NCBI RefSeq assembly: GCF_001422365.1
Contig: NZ_LMMT01000034.1
Span: 2,678-66,677 of the forward strand
Source: Pseudorhodoferax sp. Leaf265
Lineage (GTDB): Bacteria; Pseudomonadota; Gammaproteobacteria; Burkholderiales; Burkholderiaceae_C
Reading direction: 5' to 3'
Length of the DNA: 64,000 bases
Shown piece after piece: positions 62,023 to 64,000 of the stretch (positions are counted from its first letter, which is position 1; each line of letters opens with the position of its first letter). A program made the position numbers and the translations under genes. A model generated the notes under the pieces. That model searched no databases. It was given only the letters and a program-made list of their open reading frames with translations, and was not told the origin of the DNA.

Positions 62023-63014
62023 GGCGCGGTCTCCAGCAGCGACAGGAAGTCCCAGAGCGGCTCTTCCAGGCGACGGCCGACCGCGCAAAGCTCCAGGCTG
62101 GCGGGCCGGCCGTCGGCGCGCGCGCCCAGCCCGCGGCGCACGCATGCGATGGCCCACTTGAGGTTGCCGAACGCCTCCCAGAAGCGCACGCGCGCCGGGT
62201 CCACGGGCGCGCCGCCGGCGGCTTCGTAGGCGGCGTACAGGTCCTCGCGCGTGCCGAAGCCGCCCACCTCGCCGGCTCCACCGAAGCGCCAGGTCCGCAT
62301 GCACAGCACGCCCAGGTCCTGCATCGGGTCGCCGATCCGCGCGATCTCCCAGTCCAGCACGCAGCGCAGGCCCTGCTGGTCGACGATCAGGTTGCCGTTG
62401 CGGAAGTCGGCATGCACCACCCGCGCATCCCACTGCGTCGGCAGGTGCTGGCCGACCCAGCGCAGTGCGTAGGCCAGCGCCGGGTGGGCGATGGCGTGGT
62501 CGCGCAGCAGCCCGCCGTAGATCGCCAGTTCGTCGGCCGGCGCCAGCCGGGCCAGGAAGGGCAGGTCGGCCGTCGGCATGCGGTGGATGGCGGCCAGGGC
62601 CTCGCCGCACTGGCGGGCGAGCCGCCCGCGCGCGGCGGCAAAGGCGCCGTCGCGGGCCAGCTTGCGGCCCATGGTCTCGCCGGCCACGTGCCCGGTGACG
62701 TAGCCCGGCCCCAGGCCGTGCTGCGGCTGCAGCACGAGGCGCACCACGGGTGCCGGCACGCCGGCCTGGCGGGCCGCGCACATGAGCGCGGCGTCCTGGC
62801 CGGCGTCCAGCCGGGGCGGATGGCCCGGCGGTGCGGCCCGGGCGGCCGAGCGTTGCAGGATCAGCGCCTCGCTGCTGCCGGGCAGGCACCAGTCGAAGCA
62901 CCAGGTCTCCTTCGTGGCCCCGCCGGTCAGGCGGCGCAGGCCGCGCACTTCGCCCGCCGGCCCGGCGCCGCGCAGCGCGGCCGCCAGCGCCGCCTCGATC
63001 TCCGCGGGCTGCAT
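62019..63014 (-). CDS. APH-family phosphotransferase (ACAD10/11-like kinase domain)
   Basis: This 331-residue protein has the kinase fold with RLTGGATKETWCFDW near the start, the catalytic loop VVHADFRNGNLIV and metal Asp in VLDWEIARIGDPM. Its paralogue at 37492 has HGDYRLDN. Both are near acyl-CoA dehydrogenases, as in the fused ACAD10/11 proteins of animals. The start at 63014 is an ATG; a TTG 12 bases upstream is also possible. It overlaps the DUF6285 gene by four bases. Confidence 0.87.
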   Translation of the reverse strand: MQPAEIEAALAAALRGAGPAGEVRGLRRLTGGATKETWCFDWCLPGSSEALILQRSAARAAPPGHPPRLDAGQDAALMCAARQAGVPAPVVRLVLQPQHGLGPGYVTGHVAGETMGRKLARDGAFAAARGRLARQCGEALAAIHRMPTADLPFLARLAPADELAIYGGLLRDHAIAHPALAYALRWVGQHLPTQWDARVVHADFRNGNLIVDQQGLRCVLDWEIARIGDPMQDLGVLCMRTWRFGGAGEVGGFGTREDLYAAYEAAGGAPVDPARVRFWEAFGNLKWAIACVRRGLGARADGRPASLELCAVGRRLEEPLWDFLSLLETAP

Positions 63015-63022
63015 GCCGGCGT

Positions 63023-64000
63023 TCAAATGCTGCGGCCTGCGCCTTGCCAGAACGGCTCGCGCAGGCGGCGCTTGAAGATCTTGCCGCTGTCCTCGCGCGG
63101 CAGCGCGGCGTGGAAGTCGATGCGCCGCGGCAGCTTGTACTTGGCCAGCCGGGGCTCCAGGTAGGCGCGGATGTCCTGGGCGGTCAGCGTGGCGCCGGGC
63201 ACGGCCTGGACGGCCGCGGCCAGGGATTCGCCGAACTCGTCGTCGGGAATGCCGAACACCGCGCAGTCCTGCACGCCGGGGCATTGCAGCAGCACCATCT
63301 CGATCTCGGCCGGGTAGATGTTGGTGCCGGCCGAGATGACCATGTCGGAACGGCGGTCGCACAGGTACAGGCGCTCGTCCTTCAGGTAGCCGACATCGCC
63401 GCAGCTGATCAGCCCGTCGCGTTCGACGCCGGCGCGCTTGGCCTCGTGGTTCAGGTAGGTGAAGTCGGCATACGCCGGCACGCGCATGTAGATCTCGCCG
63501 ATCTCGCCCGCGGGCACGGGCTGGCCGTCCTCGCCGTAGAACGCGATGCGCGTGCCCGGCGTGGGCACGCCCACGCTGCCGGGGTGGGCCAGCCAGTCCT
63601 GCGGCGTGGCCAGCGTGGCGGTGCCGACCTCCGAGCCGCCGTAGGTCTCGTAGACCACCGGGCCCCACCACTCCATCAAGGCCTTCTTGACTTCCACGGG
63701 GCAGGGCGCGCCGGTGTGCGTGACCCAGCGCAGCGAGCTCACGTCGTAGCGCGCGCGCACCTCGGCCGGCAGCTTCAGCAGCCGCACGAACATGGTGGGC
63801 ACCATCACGGCGTGTGTCAGCCGGTGCCGGGCGATCAGGGCCAGCGTTTCCTCGGGGTCGAACTTGGACTGCAGCACCAGCACCTCGGCGTTCGGCAGCG
63901 CCTGGCGGCCGTAGGCATTGGGCGAGGCGTGGTACAGCGGGCCCGCCACCAGCGCCCGCACGCCGGGCGTCACGCCGTACACGCTGGCGATCAGCGCGAC
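63023..64000 (-). CDS. Acyl-CoA synthetase (AMP-binding), N-terminal part outside the window
   Basis: The 325 visible residues are the C-terminal two thirds of an ANL-family ligase. ETYGGSEVGT is the A5 motif, and GEIGEIYMR with GDVGYLKDERLYLCDRRSDM form the A7-A8 hinge. LPREDSGKIFKRRLREPFW contains the catalytic Lys of motif A10. The open frame continues through the window edge at 64000, so the P-loop (A3) and start are missing. It activates an acid to acyl-AMP and then acyl-CoA, the entry step of this operon. The substrate range cannot be read. Confidence 0.92.
   Translation of the reverse strand, partial: VALIASVYGVTPGVRALVAGPLYHASPNAYGRQALPNAEVLVLQSKFDPEETLALIARHRLTHAVMVPTMFVRLLKLPAEVRARYDVSSLRWVTHTGAPCPVEVKKALMEWWGPVVYETYGGSEVGTATLATPQDWLAHPGSVGVPTPGTRIAFYGEDGQPVPAGEIGEIYMRVPAYADFTYLNHEAKRAGVERDGLISCGDVGYLKDERLYLCDRRSDMVISAGTNIYPAEIEMVLLQCPGVQDCAVFGIPDDEFGESLAAAVQAVPGATLTAQDIRAYLEPRLAKYKLPRRIDFHAALPREDSGKIFKRRLREPFWQGAGRSI

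Overview
The window is GC-rich, densely packed DNA with short intergenic gaps and many ATGA stop/start overlaps. Codon use, the large number of Bug-type (tripartite tricarboxylate, TTT) periplasmic binding proteins, LysR/GntR/AraC regulators and acyl-CoA enzymes point to a betaproteobacterium of the order Burkholderiales (Comamonadaceae or Alcaligenaceae type). This is inferred from gene content; no rRNA or marker gene is present. I saw no tRNA, rRNA, CRISPR array or intact insertion sequence.

Region 1 (1-9.1 kb) is accessory DNA with scars of transposition. An IS21-like end cuts off the 3' end of a Bug gene at the left edge, and an IS5-type transposase fragment lies near 2.1 kb. Around them are three LysR regulators, two short-chain dehydrogenases, a lipocalin-like secreted protein, a Bug protein and a beta-lactamase-fold serine hydrolase. 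Region 2 (9.3-22.2 kb) looks like aromatic-compound catabolism: metallo-hydrolase, SnoaL-like, FAH-family hydrolase, VOC/extradiol-type enzymes, an amidohydrolase, a ThDP enzyme and an FAD monooxygenase. One minus-strand operon here carries two decayed genes with internal deletions, an FAD monooxygenase and a Bug protein. Region 3 (22.9-27.4 kb) is an oxidation operon: a phthalate-dioxygenase-reductase-type flavoprotein, a cytochrome P450, an aldehyde dehydrogenase and an SDR. Together they could take a C-H bond to a carboxylate.

Region 4 (27.4-59.5 kb) is the most interesting part. It is a set of divergent operons for CoA-linked degradation of an unidentified, probably cyclic or branched, acid. 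It has a two-domain acyl-CoA dehydrogenase, a second acyl-CoA dehydrogenase, four class III CoA-transferase/racemase proteins, two enoyl-CoA hydratases, a MaoC hydratase, two thiolase-fold proteins each beside a DUF35 partner, a Rieske oxygenase with its reductase, two nitronate-monooxygenase-like proteins, a thioesterase, an MFS pump and four Bug proteins. Seven palindromes of the form AWTGGT-NNN-RCCAWT, or close to it, sit in the promoter regions of these operons, one of them beside a FadR-type GntR regulator gene at 30.9 kb. They match the kind of operator bound by FadR-subfamily regulators and overlap plausible -10/-35 elements, so I infer one GntR regulon of roughly 25-30 genes.

Region 5 (59.5-64 kb) is a minus-strand operon: an acyl-CoA synthetase (cut by the window edge), an APH-type kinase, a DUF6285 protein, an acyl-CoA dehydrogenase and a Bug protein. 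In total there are eight intact and two broken Bug genes, but no TctA/TctB membrane genes, so the binding proteins must use membrane partners encoded elsewhere or act as sensors.
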